Shown here piece by piece: positions 20,687 to 29,399 of a stretch of 64,000 nt of DNA. The notes under the pieces were generated by a model, which saw nothing but the letters and a program-made list of their open reading frames with translations, did not search any database and had not been told where the DNA came from. The translations under genes were made by a program, and so were the position numbers. How positions within the stretch are numbered: position 1 is the first letter of the stretch; every line of letters begins with the position of its first letter. This stretch comes from Planctomycetota bacterium (lineage in GTDB: Bacteria; Planctomycetota; UBA1135; GCA-002686595). The DNA lies in the NCBI GenBank assembly GCA_026692665.1, contig JAPLOF010000017.1:1-64000 (forward strand), given 5' to 3'.

Positions 20687-20836
20687 ATTGGTGCTCTCGT
20701 CCGCTCGAGCGAGGGCAGCCGGTGCTCGTCCGCGACAGGAGCGACCACGTCCAGAATCCGTTGGATCGATGACGCGATGTCGGCCTGGCGACCGGGTCGC
20801 CGCGGAATCGGGACCGTTCTCTCCCTGAACACGAAC

Positions 20837-20868
20837 CCGCCCGCGCGTGCGGGTGCACGCGCGGGCGG
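20837..20868. terminator. bidirectional terminator between convergent genes
   Basis: CCGCCCGCGCGTGC (20837-20850) is a perfect 14-bp inverted repeat with 20855-20868, with loop GGGT. It sits between the stop of the kinase/ATPase gene on the plus strand and the stop at 20900 of the minus-strand gene, where a shared terminator is expected. Confidence 0.7.
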
Positions 20869-20899
20869 TTCCACTCCGGCGAGCTCGAGAGCTCGGGGA

Positions 20900-21796
20900 T
20901 CAGCCGGGGGTCACTGCGGCGCGAGCACGCTCGAGGAGCAGCGTGCACAGTGCGTCGCAATCGGCGCGCGTGATCCGCCCGCCGATGGCCGCGTCACGGA
21001 TCACATCCAGGCGCGCGCCGACCTTGCGCATCAGGTCCGCCGTCGCGGGAACACCCGTGGCGAGCAGGCCGTCCTTCACGTCGTCGAAGTCGCGCGTGAC
21101 GAGCAGGTAGCGGCCCTTCGGATCGATGACGCCCGGGATCGGCTCGATCGCGCGCTTGGTCAGGCGCGCGGCCGCCGCGTGGACCATGACGTCCGCATGG
21201 AGGCCCTGCAGCGGAGCCAGATCGGCGGGCTTCAGCGCCTCGCCAGCACGCTTCTCGAGGCGACCGCACTCGGCGAGCAGGCGCCCGACGATGGCGTCGA
21301 TCTCGGGGTTCCAGGCCTTGGCGGCCTCGGCGCGCTGCGTCAGCGCCGTGGTGACCATGAGCCACTCGAGGCGCGTGGCCTTGCCCTCGCGGGCGAGGCT
21401 CGAGACGCGCAGGAGGAGGCTATCGAGCTCGAGGTCGATGATGAGGTCCTTGAACACGTCGAACTCCATGAGCTGGAGGGACGCGTCCCGAGCCTTGACC
21501 TCGAGCGCGTTCATGCGTTCGATCATCTTGTCGCGCATCGTGATCGCACGCGCGTTGTCGACGTACTCGTTCGCGATGTTGCGCATCTCGTCGACGACCT
21601 TGGCGAAGTCGGCGCGAGTCGCCTTGCGAGCGGCCGCCTTCTGGGCCAGCTCGTCGCACATGGCGTTGAAGCGCACGCGGATGTCGACCTTGGCAGGAGT
21701 CGTCGTCGGCGCGGGCGTGTCGTTGGCGGTGAACGCCATGGCCGGCGCGACGGACAGGGCCAGGAAGGCCGGTAGGAATGCGATGTAGATCTTCAT
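20900..21796 (-). CDS. exported helical protein of unknown function
   Basis: This 298-residue protein has a clear signal peptide (I-A-F-L-P-A-F-L-A-L-S-V-A-P-A-M-A-F-T) and a GGGGAG ribosome-binding site six bases before the ATG at 21796. The mature protein is almost wholly alpha-helical and charged, with no recognised catalytic motif. Two Cys near the C-terminus (A-D-C-D-A-L-C) may form a disulfide. A periplasmic location is likely. Confidence 0.6.
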   Translation of the reverse strand: MKIYIAFLPAFLALSVAPAMAFTANDTPAPTTTPAKVDIRVRFNAMCDELAQKAAARKATRADFAKVVDEMRNIANEYVDNARAITMRDKMIERMNALEVKARDASLQLMEFDVFKDLIIDLELDSLLLRVSSLAREGKATRLEWLMVTTALTQRAEAAKAWNPEIDAIVGRLLAECGRLEKRAGEALKPADLAPLQGLHADVMVHAAAARLTKRAIEPIPGVIDPKGRYLLVTRDFDDVKDGLLATGVPATADLMRKVGARLDVIRDAAIGGRITRADCDALCTLLLERARAAVTPG

Positions 21797-22099
21797 GACA
21801 ACTCCCCGGAACTAGGCTCCGGCTCCACGAGTCCTGGCCGGGGCGGCACCGTGCCGCACGACTGCCAGACTGGACTGGAAACTACGCCACGCACGGCGTC
21901 GGCGCTGTTCGGCTCAGCGCGTAGTCGCAGGTGGCCAAGTGAGTAGGATCCTGCCCCAGGCGCAAATCGCGGGTTCCGGGAGCGAATCTCCCGACACGGC
22001 TTCCCAGCACTGGGAATGCGCCCTTGGGCGCATGGTGCCGCGATTGCGATCGCCCACAATGAAGGGGCACTTGGCCGTCTTGCGGCCAGCACCCATCCC
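21797..22099. other. divergent intergenic region with two tandem perfect hairpins
   Basis: This 303-base spacer separates two divergent exported-protein genes and should hold both promoters, though I cannot assign them. At 22001-22016 TTCCCAG pairs with CTGGGAA over a 2-nt loop. Immediately next, at 22017-22032, TGCGCCC pairs with GGGCGCA over TT. Both have seven perfect pairs and they touch each other. They could be operators or a structured leader for the gene at 22100. No coding sequence is supported here. Confidence 0.45.
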
Positions 22100-22534
22100 A
22101 TGAAGCACAGCACGATTTCGACCGTGGGCATCGCGGGCGTCCTGGTGTCGCTGATCCTCGGAGCCGCTTCCTGCGCCGAGGCTCTGGGGCACGTGCGTCC
22201 GGACGATTCGGCCCAGGTCGACACGCGCTGGATCGTGGATCCGGCGGACAACGTGTGCGGTCTCTCCGACGCGCGCATGCTCAGCCGGCCCGCACGCGTG
22301 GATTACCCCGTGGTCTTGGCCGCGACCCCGGAGATGAAGCGCATCGTCGACGAGGGAATCGACCCCAACTCCTCGGTGGGCGTCATGCTGCGGCAGCAGG
22401 CCGTGGACCGGGTCCTGCGGGTGGCCGAGCAGGTGCGCGTGCGCGAAGGCTACTGCAGCGTGTGGAAACGGATCCGTCACCGGGACGGGCGCGTGATCCC
22501 CGACGTCACCGAGCCGGTTCGTCAACGTCTCTGA
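22100..22534 (+). CDS. small lipoprotein-like protein of unknown function
   Basis: The 144-residue product begins with a hydrophobic segment ending L-G-A-A-S-C near residue 22, which may be a lipobox. The mature part has two further Cys (V-C-G-L-S-D and E-G-Y-C-S-V) and a charged helical C-terminus. The ATG at 22100 was chosen because the signal starts there. No family was recognised. Confidence 0.5.
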   Translation: MKHSTISTVGIAGVLVSLILGAASCAEALGHVRPDDSAQVDTRWIVDPADNVCGLSDARMLSRPARVDYPVVLAATPEMKRIVDEGIDPNSSVGVMLRQQAVDRVLRVAEQVRVREGYCSVWKRIRHRDGRVIPDVTEPVRQRL

Positions 22535-22567
22535 GCCGCTCGGCCGCGCGTGAGGCGCTTGCTGCGT

Positions 22568-23020
22568 TCAGCCGCCGAACGCGTCGATGCTCGTCGTGTC
22601 GTCGCGCAGCACGTCGGGGCTCAGGCACTCGCGCTCCTCCCCGTCCATGTCGGCGCGCAAGTCGGTCACGAACTCGCGGACGCTGCGCACGTACGCCCCG
22701 GGGTTCGTCTCGGCCGAGAGTGCGGCCAGCTCGGCGACGCGCTGGCGCTGCTCGACGTGCTCCCGGTCCATGAGCTCGATGCGGATCGGGCCCCAGTTGT
22801 CGATGTCGGCCAGGATCGGGCGCAGGATCGCCTCCTCGTGGGCGATGTGCGTGATGAACAGATGGCAGAGGGTGTCGAAGCTCGTGCGCAGCTCGCGACG
22901 CGCGGCGGAGTCGCCGCGGGAGAGGCCCTCGAGGAGCGCCTCGATCCCAGCCAGGCGCCGCCTCAGCTCGCCGTGTTCCTCGAGGATGATCGTCCGGATC
23001 TCACTGGGCTTGAGGACCAT
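22568..23020 (-). CDS. hemerythrin-domain protein
   Basis: This 150-residue four-helix protein carries candidate hemerythrin iron ligands: H16 in E-E-H-G-E-L-R, H53, H58, H61 and E62 in the segment L-C-H-L-F-I-T-H-I-A-H-E-E, H88, and the acidic D-M-D-G-E-E near 124-129. Hemerythrin-like proteins bind O2 or help repair and protect iron centres. It lies 68 bases downstream of nuoN on the same strand, so it may be the tail of the complex I operon, where oxygen protection of Fe-S enzymes would make sense. Confidence 0.8.
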   Translation of the reverse strand: MVLKPSEIRTIILEEHGELRRRLAGIEALLEGLSRGDSAARRELRTSFDTLCHLFITHIAHEEAILRPILADIDNWGPIRIELMDREHVEQRQRVAELAALSAETNPGAYVRSVREFVTDLRADMDGEERECLSPDVLRDDTTSIDAFGG

Positions 23021-23088
23021 GGTTTGCCTCCATCGATCGAATCGGATCTCGAATCAGGGCGTGCTCGCGCCGAGCGCGAGCGGTGGAC

Positions 23089-24528
23089 TCAAGGACCTCC
23101 CGCGAAGGCGCTGGCCGCGCGCGTCGCCTCGGCCAGAAGCGGGCCGGGCCACAGACCGAGGCCGACGACCGCGGCGAGGCACAGGACGATCGCGGCTCGC
23201 AGCGGTAGCCCCGATCGCACCGGCTCGGCCGACCGTCCGTCGGCCATGAACGTCGAGCGGGCCACGGACAGGTAGTAGAAAAGCGCGACGACACTGAGCA
23301 CGACGCCCGTCACGACGAGCCAGACGAGCCCGGCCTGGTAGGCGGCAAGCAGGACGAAGAGCTTGGCCCAGAAGCCGACCGCGAAGGGGATGCCCGCCAG
23401 CGACAGGACGAACACGAGCAGGGCCGCGCCGAGCCAGGGGGAACGGCGGGAAAGCCCGGCGATCTCGTCGAGGGAGTGCCCGCCGGAGTTCTCGGCCGCC
23501 GCGTGGACGACCAGGAACACGCCGAAGTTCGTGAACACGTAGCTGGCGATGAAGAAGATCGCCATCGCGATGCCCTGCTCGCTCCGCGCGCACAAGGCGA
23601 CGAGCACGTAGCCCATCTGCGCGATGCCGGAGTAGCCCAGGAGCCGCCGCGCGTCCTTCTGCGGCAGCGCGAAGAGGTTTCCGACGGCCATGCTCGCCGC
23701 CGCGATCACCGCCAGGGCGGGGGCCCACAGTTCGTGCTGCCGGGACCAGCCCGACAGCAGCACGACGACGAGCGCGGCGAGCCCGCCAGCCTTCGGCGCG
23801 ACGGACAGGAAGGCGACGAAGGGGGTCGGTGCTCCCTGGTAGGTGTCCGGGATCCACATGTGGAACGGCGCGGCCCCGATCTTGAAACCGAAGCCCGCGA
23901 GGACGAGCAGCATGCCCACTCCGGTCAGGGCCGACACGTTGGCCGACTGCGGGCCGTCGAGGCTCGAGCTCCCGCTCGCTCCGACCACCAGCGCGAGCCC
24001 GAACAGCGTGAGGGCCGTGCTGGCGGCGCCCGTGACGAACAGCTTGAGGCCCGCTTCGGCCGCCAGCTTCGGCTCTCGCGCCGGACCGTCGAGCTTGGCG
24101 TACGCGCACAAGACGTAGAGCGGGATGCCCATCAGCTCGAAGGCGACGACGAGCAGCACCCAGTCGCGCACACCCGCGAGAAGCATCATCCCGACCAGGC
24201 TCGCGAGCAGGAGGACCAGGTACTCCGCCGGGCGCCGGGCGACGCGCGTCTCGAGCCAGTCGATCGACCCCAGGACGCCCAGGATGCCGGCACACAGGAA
24301 CAGGCGCTGGAAGTAGAGGACCCACGCCCCCGAGACGTAGACGCCATGGGGCGCGGATCCTGCGAGCTCCACCGCGAACGAGGCGACCAGGACCGCGACG
24401 AGTCCGATCGCCGTCAGCCACCCCAGCGCGCGCGCCCCGAGCGGGGAGAGCGCGTCGCACAACAGCACGAGCAGCGCGATCCCGAGGACCGCGAGCTCGA
24501 GCGTGAAGATGTGGAGCCAGGGGGGCAT
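23089..24528 (-). CDS. nuoN: NADH-quinone oxidoreductase-type subunit N
   Basis: This 479-residue membrane protein is an antiporter-like complex I subunit with about 14 hydrophobic helices. It shows the proton-channel region F-K-I-G-A-A-P-F-H-M-W-I-P-D and the earlier F-E-L-M-G-I-P-L-Y-V. It begins 10 bases after the nuoM stop and is the last nuo gene, matching the usual L-M-N order. Confidence 0.95.
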   Translation of the reverse strand: MPPWLHIFTLELAVLGIALLVLLCDALSPLGARALGWLTAIGLVAVLVASFAVELAGSAPHGVYVSGAWVLYFQRLFLCAGILGVLGSIDWLETRVARRPAEYLVLLLASLVGMMLLAGVRDWVLLVVAFELMGIPLYVLCAYAKLDGPAREPKLAAEAGLKLFVTGAASTALTLFGLALVVGASGSSSLDGPQSANVSALTGVGMLLVLAGFGFKIGAAPFHMWIPDTYQGAPTPFVAFLSVAPKAGGLAALVVVLLSGWSRQHELWAPALAVIAAASMAVGNLFALPQKDARRLLGYSGIAQMGYVLVALCARSEQGIAMAIFFIASYVFTNFGVFLVVHAAAENSGGHSLDEIAGLSRRSPWLGAALLVFVLSLAGIPFAVGFWAKLFVLLAAYQAGLVWLVVTGVVLSVVALFYYLSVARSTFMADGRSAEPVRSGLPLRAAIVLCLAAVVGLGLWPGPLLAEATRAASAFAGGP

Positions 24529-24538
24529 GAGTGGGGAT

Positions 24539-26068
24539 CTACGAGATCGTCGGGATCCGGCCCAGGAAGGCCGTGCTCGTCAGGTCGATGAAGTCGAGCA
24601 GGAAGCGCGGCCAGACGCCGAACAGGATGAGCGCGGTTCCCAGCACGAGCGGCGCGCCCCACTCGGTGCGCTGGACGTCGGCGAGGTGCGCGAACTCCTC
24701 CTTCGGCGGCGGTCCCCAGAAGATCGTCTTGCAAGCGCGCAGGACGTAGACGGCCGTGACGAAGGCGCCGATCACGCCCGGGACGGCCCACCAGGCGTGA
24801 GCTCCCTGGGCGGACCCGAGGAACACGAGGAACTCGGCGATGAAACCCGCGGTGCCCGGGAGGCCGAGCGACGAGAGGCAGGCCAGCGTGAAGAAGGCCG
24901 CGACGACGGGCATCGTGTGCGCGAAGCCGCCCATCTTCGCGATGGTCCGCGTGTGCGCGCGCTCGTAGACGATGCCGACGAGCGCGAAGAAGAGCCCCGT
25001 CATGATCCCGTGCGCGAACATCTGGTACACGGCGCCGTTCCAGCCCGTCGTCGTCAGGGTGGCGGCGCCCAGCATGACGACGCCCATGTGGCTCACGGAC
25101 GAGTAGGCGACGATGTACTTGAGGTCCTTCTGGCTGGCGGCGCACAGAGCCCCGTAGAGGATGTTGATCACCGCCACGGTGCCGACCACGGGAGCCCAGG
25201 CGACGGCGGCGTCCGGCAGGAGCACCATGCCGATGCGCATGACGCCGAATGCACCGAGCTTCATCAGCACGCCCGCGTGCAGCATCGAGACCGCGGTCGG
25301 AGCCGATGCGTGACCATCCGGAGACCAAGTGTGGAACGGGAAGACGCCCGCCAGCGACCCGAAGCCGAGCCACACGAGCGGGAACGCGATCATCTGCGTC
25401 GTGCGCGAGAACTTCGTGGCCTCCAGCACGCCGAGGTCGAACGTCGTGGCGCCGGCCTCCTTCCACAGGAGGAACATCGCGACGAGGATGGCCGCCGAGC
25501 CGACGAGCAGCATCAGCGTCAGCTTCATCGCGGCGTATTCCTTGCCGCCGACGGCGAAGCGCTTCCAGACGAACCGGAATGGACCAGCCGCCGGGACCTC
25601 GTGGCTCGCGCCCCAGATGCCGATGAGCAGGTACATCGGCAGGACGGCGATCTCGTAGAAGAGGAAGAAGACGAACAGGTCCTGCGAGACGAAGACGCCG
25701 AAAACGCCGGCCACGAGCACCAGCAGCAGCACGAAGTAGTCCTTGTCGCGTTTTGCGACGGACCAGCTCGCGAGCACGCCGGTGACGATGATGATCCCGG
25801 TCAGCAGCAGCAGCGGTACGCCCCAGCCGTCCACCGCGAGTCGCAGGTGGATGCCGAGCGGCGGGACGAGCGGGTAGTCCTCGACGCGCTGCAACCCGCC
25901 CGCGGCGCGGTCGTAGGTCCAGGCGACCGCGATGCTGCCGGCCAGCGAGATCAGCGCTCCGAGCAGCGACACGACCCGCACCCCGGTGCGTGCCGAGTTC
26001 GGCAGGAGGAGGAGGATCGCGGCGGCGATCGCGGGAGCCGCGACGATGATCGAGAGGAGGTGCGTCAT
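24539..26068 (-). CDS. nuoM: NADH-quinone oxidoreductase-type subunit M
   Basis: This is a 509-residue antiporter-like complex I subunit. Recognisable parts are F-F-L-F-Y-E-I-A-V-L-P-M-Y-L and the channel segment P-F-H-T-W-S-P-D-G-H-A. The ATG at 26068 overlaps the nuoL stop (ATGA), which fixes the start; the open frame above it is a shadow of nuoL. Translational coupling to nuoL is likely. Confidence 0.95.
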   Translation of the reverse strand: MTHLLSIIVAAPAIAAAILLLLPNSARTGVRVVSLLGALISLAGSIAVAWTYDRAAGGLQRVEDYPLVPPLGIHLRLAVDGWGVPLLLLTGIIIVTGVLASWSVAKRDKDYFVLLLVLVAGVFGVFVSQDLFVFFLFYEIAVLPMYLLIGIWGASHEVPAAGPFRFVWKRFAVGGKEYAAMKLTLMLLVGSAAILVAMFLLWKEAGATTFDLGVLEATKFSRTTQMIAFPLVWLGFGSLAGVFPFHTWSPDGHASAPTAVSMLHAGVLMKLGAFGVMRIGMVLLPDAAVAWAPVVGTVAVINILYGALCAASQKDLKYIVAYSSVSHMGVVMLGAATLTTTGWNGAVYQMFAHGIMTGLFFALVGIVYERAHTRTIAKMGGFAHTMPVVAAFFTLACLSSLGLPGTAGFIAEFLVFLGSAQGAHAWWAVPGVIGAFVTAVYVLRACKTIFWGPPPKEEFAHLADVQRTEWGAPLVLGTALILFGVWPRFLLDFIDLTSTAFLGRIPTIS

Positions 26069-27867
26069 CGCAGCACCCCGAAGAGCGAGAGCAGGATCGC
26101 GCCGACGACGACGGCCAGAGCGTAGTCGCGCACGCGGCCGGTCTGCAGAGTCCGCACCGCGCTGCCGCTCTCCAACGTCGCGTAGCCGGTGAGGTTCATG
26201 AGCCCGTCGATGACGTACCGGTCGAACCAGCCCAGGACGCCGCTCACTCCGAGCATCACCCGTCGGTAGAGGAACTCCCACGAGCGGTCGACGACGCTGC
26301 CGCTGTCCAGGCTGCGCAGCGTGCGCATCAGCGCCACTTCGCGTCCGCGGCCGAAGACGAGGCCCGCCATCGCGAGACCGCCGAGGGCCATCGCGGAGGC
26401 GAGGATCGGCGTCAAGCCGAAGTGCGTGTGGTACTCCGCGCCGACGAAGTGCGCGAGCGTGCCGCCGAACAGGCCTGCGATCACCGAAGGAACGGCGAGG
26501 AGCACGAGCGGTCCCGTCATCGCGAGGCCCGGCTCGTGAGCGTGCTCGGCCTTCGCCGACGGCGCGCCCAGGAAGGCCTTGATGAAGACGCGGCCCATGT
26601 AGAACGCCGTGAGGAACGCCGAGGCCATCAGCAGCGCCCAAGGGATCCAGCCCGCGCGTCCTTCGACCTGGGTCAGGACGAGGTCCTTGCTGAAGAAGCC
26701 CGCGAGTCCCGGGACGCCCGCGAGCGACAGCGCCCCGATGCCGAACGTCGCCGCGGTCAGCGGGATCTTCCGGCGCAGGCCGCCCATGTCGGCGAGGTCG
26801 TTCGAGTGGACGGCGTGGATCACGCTGCCCGCCGCGAGGAACAGGAGGGCCTTGAAGAAGGCGTGCGTGCCGAGGTGGAAGAAGCCGGCGAACGCGGAGC
26901 CCGCTCCCAGCGCGGCCACCATGTAGCCGAGCTGCGAGCACGTCGAGTAGGCCAGGACCTTCTTGATGTCCGTCTGGACCAGGGCCAGACAGGCGGCGAA
27001 CGCCGCCGTGACCGCGCCGACCCACAGCATCACGTCGCCGGTCGTCGGCGCCAGCTCGAAGAGCGGGTGCGCCCGGACGACGAGGAACACGCCGGCGGCA
27101 ACCATGGTGGCGGCGTGGAGCAGCGCCGAGACGGGCGTGGGGCCCTCCATCGCGTCCGGCAACCAGACGTGCAGCGGGAACTGCGCCGACTTGCCCATCA
27201 CGCCCAGGAAGAGCAGCAGCGTGACGGCCGTGGCGACTGCCGTCGTGGGGACGGCGGTCCATTCGAACGATCCCGTCGTCACGAACAGGACCAGCAAGGC
27301 GACGAGGAAGCCCATGTCGGCGAGCTTGGTCATCCAGAAGGCCTTGACCGCCGCGCGCGCCGCGCTGGGCTTCGCGAAGTAGAAGCCGATCAGGAGGTAG
27401 CTCGCGAGGCCGACCAGCTCCCAGCCGGCGAAGAACTGCAGCAGGTTCGGCGCGACCACGAGCAGGTTCATGCTGAACAGGAACAGGGCGTGGTAGGCGA
27501 AATAGCGTCCGTACCCGCGGCGCGTCTCGTCGTGCATGTAGCCGACCGAGAAGACCTGCACGCACAGGGCGACGAGCGTCACGACCGCCAGCATCACCGA
27601 CGAGATCCCGTCGACGAGCACGCCGACCTCGGCGATCGTCCGGCCACCCGCCTGCAGCCAGGGGACCACGACGCGAACCTCCTCCGCGCCGGGCGCGCGG
27701 CCGACGAGCAGCCCGATCGCCGCGCCGAAGGAGACGAGGGTCCCGGCGATGCACACGAATGCCGCGGGCGCTCCGCGGTGACGCAGCGGCGGCACGAGCG
27801 CCAGGAGGAGCGCTGCGGCCGCAGGCGCGACGAGTGCGATCGTGGCGAGGAGGGCCGGGTCGCTCAT
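26065..27867 (-). CDS. nuoL: NADH-quinone oxidoreductase-type subunit L
   Basis: This 600-residue protein is the largest antiporter-like subunit of complex I. It shows F-F-A-G-W-E-L-V-G-L-A-S-Y-L-L and P-L-H-V-W-L-P-D-A-M-E-G-P-T. A C-terminal stretch beyond residue 480 should form the lateral helix. The ATG at 27867 overlaps the nuoK stop. Length is at the short end of the family. Confidence 0.95.
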   Translation of the reverse strand: MSDPALLATIALVAPAAAALLLALVPPLRHRGAPAAFVCIAGTLVSFGAAIGLLVGRAPGAEEVRVVVPWLQAGGRTIAEVGVLVDGISSVMLAVVTLVALCVQVFSVGYMHDETRRGYGRYFAYHALFLFSMNLLVVAPNLLQFFAGWELVGLASYLLIGFYFAKPSAARAAVKAFWMTKLADMGFLVALLVLFVTTGSFEWTAVPTTAVATAVTLLLFLGVMGKSAQFPLHVWLPDAMEGPTPVSALLHAATMVAAGVFLVVRAHPLFELAPTTGDVMLWVGAVTAAFAACLALVQTDIKKVLAYSTCSQLGYMVAALGAGSAFAGFFHLGTHAFFKALLFLAAGSVIHAVHSNDLADMGGLRRKIPLTAATFGIGALSLAGVPGLAGFFSKDLVLTQVEGRAGWIPWALLMASAFLTAFYMGRVFIKAFLGAPSAKAEHAHEPGLAMTGPLVLLAVPSVIAGLFGGTLAHFVGAEYHTHFGLTPILASAMALGGLAMAGLVFGRGREVALMRTLRSLDSGSVVDRSWEFLYRRVMLGVSGVLGWFDRYVIDGLMNLTGYATLESGSAVRTLQTGRVRDYALAVVVGAILLSLFGVLR

Positions 27868-28160
27868 CCCTTGGTCTCGCTGGCGAGGTCGATCGCCGTG
27901 TCGCCATGCTTCCGGTACAGCAGGAGCACGAGCGCCAGCCCGACGGCGACCTCCGCCACGGTGATCGCCAGGGCGAAGATCGCGAAGATCTGTCCCGGAC
28001 CGCCGCGGAAGTGCGCGAACGAGACGAACACGATGTTCGCCGCGTTCAACATGAGCTCGACGCACAGGAGCATCGCCACGGCCTGGCGGCGCGTCAGGAG
28101 CCCGTAGACGCCGATGCTGAAGAGCAGCGAGGCGAGGAGGATGCAGTTCGCGAGGGTCAT
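27864..28160 (-). CDS. nuoK: NADH-quinone oxidoreductase-type subunit K
   Basis: This 98-residue protein has three helices and the buried glutamates typical of NuoK, in L-L-C-V-E-L-M-L-N-A and I-T-V-A-E-V-A-V-G. Length matches the family. It starts 4 bases after nuoJ and overlaps nuoL. Confidence 0.95.
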   Translation of the reverse strand: MTLANCILLASLLFSIGVYGLLTRRQAVAMLLCVELMLNAANIVFVSFAHFRGGPGQIFAIFALAITVAEVAVGLALVLLLYRKHGDTAIDLASETKG

Positions 28161-28164
28161 CGGC

Positions 28165-28713
28165 TCATTCCGCTCCCCGTCGAGCGCTCGGCGGCGAAGT
28201 CGGCACGGTCGCGTCGCCGGCCTCGTGGTCCTTGCGGCGGGCCAGCACCACGGCGCCGACGATCGCGGCGAGCAGGAGGAGGGAGAGCGCCTCGAAGGCG
28301 ACCAGATGCTCGTCGAGCAGAGAGCGGCCGATCTCGGTCGTGGTCGTCGCGGGGGGCGGAGTTCCTGTCGTGAGGTCGGAGCGGCCGACGGCGACGAAGA
28401 GCAGCGTGCACAGGGCGATCGCCGCCGCCACGCCGGCCCAGTTCCGCACGTTGCTCGCAGCCGCGACGGTCCCGTCGTGCCGCTGCGTGAGCATGACGCC
28501 GAAGATCATCAAGGTCACGACGCCGCCGACGTAGGTCAGGACCTGCACTCCGGCGAGGAACGGCGCCTCGAGCATCGCGTACAGCACCGCGGACGCGAGC
28601 AGCGTGAGCGCGAGCCACAGCACCGCGTGGATCAGGTTCGCCGAGCGCACCACGTAGAGGGCCGACACGACGGAGACTCCCGCGACGACCCCGAATCCGA
28701 TCGTGTCCATCAT
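28165..28713 (-). CDS. nuoJ: NADH-quinone oxidoreductase-type subunit J
   Basis: This 182-residue membrane protein has five helices and the NuoJ signature L-T-Y-V-G-G-V-V-T-L-M-I-F-G-V-M. The ATG at 28713 lies in an ATGA overlap with the nuoI stop; a second ATG follows directly, so the start could be one codon shorter. Confidence 0.93.
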   Translation of the reverse strand: MMDTIGFGVVAGVSVVSALYVVRSANLIHAVLWLALTLLASAVLYAMLEAPFLAGVQVLTYVGGVVTLMIFGVMLTQRHDGTVAAASNVRNWAGVAAAIALCTLLFVAVGRSDLTTGTPPPATTTTEIGRSLLDEHLVAFEALSLLLLAAIVGAVVLARRKDHEAGDATVPTSPPSARRGAE

Positions 28714-29399
28714 GACGCGGCTCCCGCGTCTGGAGCAGCGGGCGGCGCCGGCGGGACCTGTCCTTCCGGCGCACGCGTGGGATCGGAGCTCGCGGATCCA
28801 GGTGCCGCCTCGGACGGTTTCGTCGCCGGAGCGGATTCGGCCGCGGCCGGTGCAGCCGCCCCAACCGTGGCCGCCACCGCGGCAGGCGCATGCGCCTTCG
28901 GCGCCTTGGGTGCCTCCTGCATCCCCATGAGCTTCGTCGCATCGCCCCACGAGCGCGTCTTCGACTTCTCGTTGGCGTACAGCTTGTCCATGGTCAGCAC
29001 GAGGTCCTCGCGCGAGTAGGCCGGCGGATCCTGCTCGCGCGTCATCACGATCGCGTCGGTGGGGCACACCTGGACGCACAGCTCGCAGAAGATGCAGGCC
29101 GACATGTCGAGCGTGAAGTCGTCGGCGTAGCCGCGTTTCTTGCCCGTGATGGGAGACTCGCGCTTGCCCGCGGCCTTGATCGCGATGACCTGAGACGGGC
29201 AGATGCGCTCGCACTGGAGACAGCCGATGCACAGCTCGTCGCCTTCCTCGTCGTGCAGCAGGGCGAAGCTGGCCCGGTAGCGCTCGGCCCGCGGGCGGAT
29301 CACGTCGGGGAACTGCACGGTGTTCACCGGACGGAACACCTGCCTCATCGATGTGCCGAGCGCGCGCACGCTGTCGATCAGGTAGCCGAAGGACTTCAC
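28710..29399 (-). CDS. nuoI: NADH-quinone oxidoreductase-type subunit I with Ala/Pro-rich tail
   Basis: Two [4Fe-4S] motifs are present: C57-x2-C60-x2-C63-x3-C67 and C102-x2-C105-x2-C108-x3-C112, the N6a/N6b pair that links the peripheral arm to NuoB. I chose the GTG at 29399, which overlaps the nuoH stop as GTGA, the same style as its neighbours; an ATG at 29414 is possible. The product is 229 residues, longer than usual, because residues 161-229 form a low-complexity Ala/Pro/Lys tail. In an enzyme without NuoEFG this subunit may receive electrons directly from ferredoxin (inference). Confidence 0.93.
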   Translation of the reverse strand: MKSFGYLIDSVRALGTSMRQVFRPVNTVQFPDVIRPRAERYRASFALLHDEEGDELCIGCLQCERICPSQVIAIKAAGKRESPITGKKRGYADDFTLDMSACIFCELCVQVCPTDAIVMTREQDPPAYSREDLVLTMDKLYANEKSKTRSWGDATKLMGMQEAPKAPKAHAPAAVAATVGAAAPAAAESAPATKPSEAAPGSASSDPTRAPEGQVPPAPPAAPDAGAAS

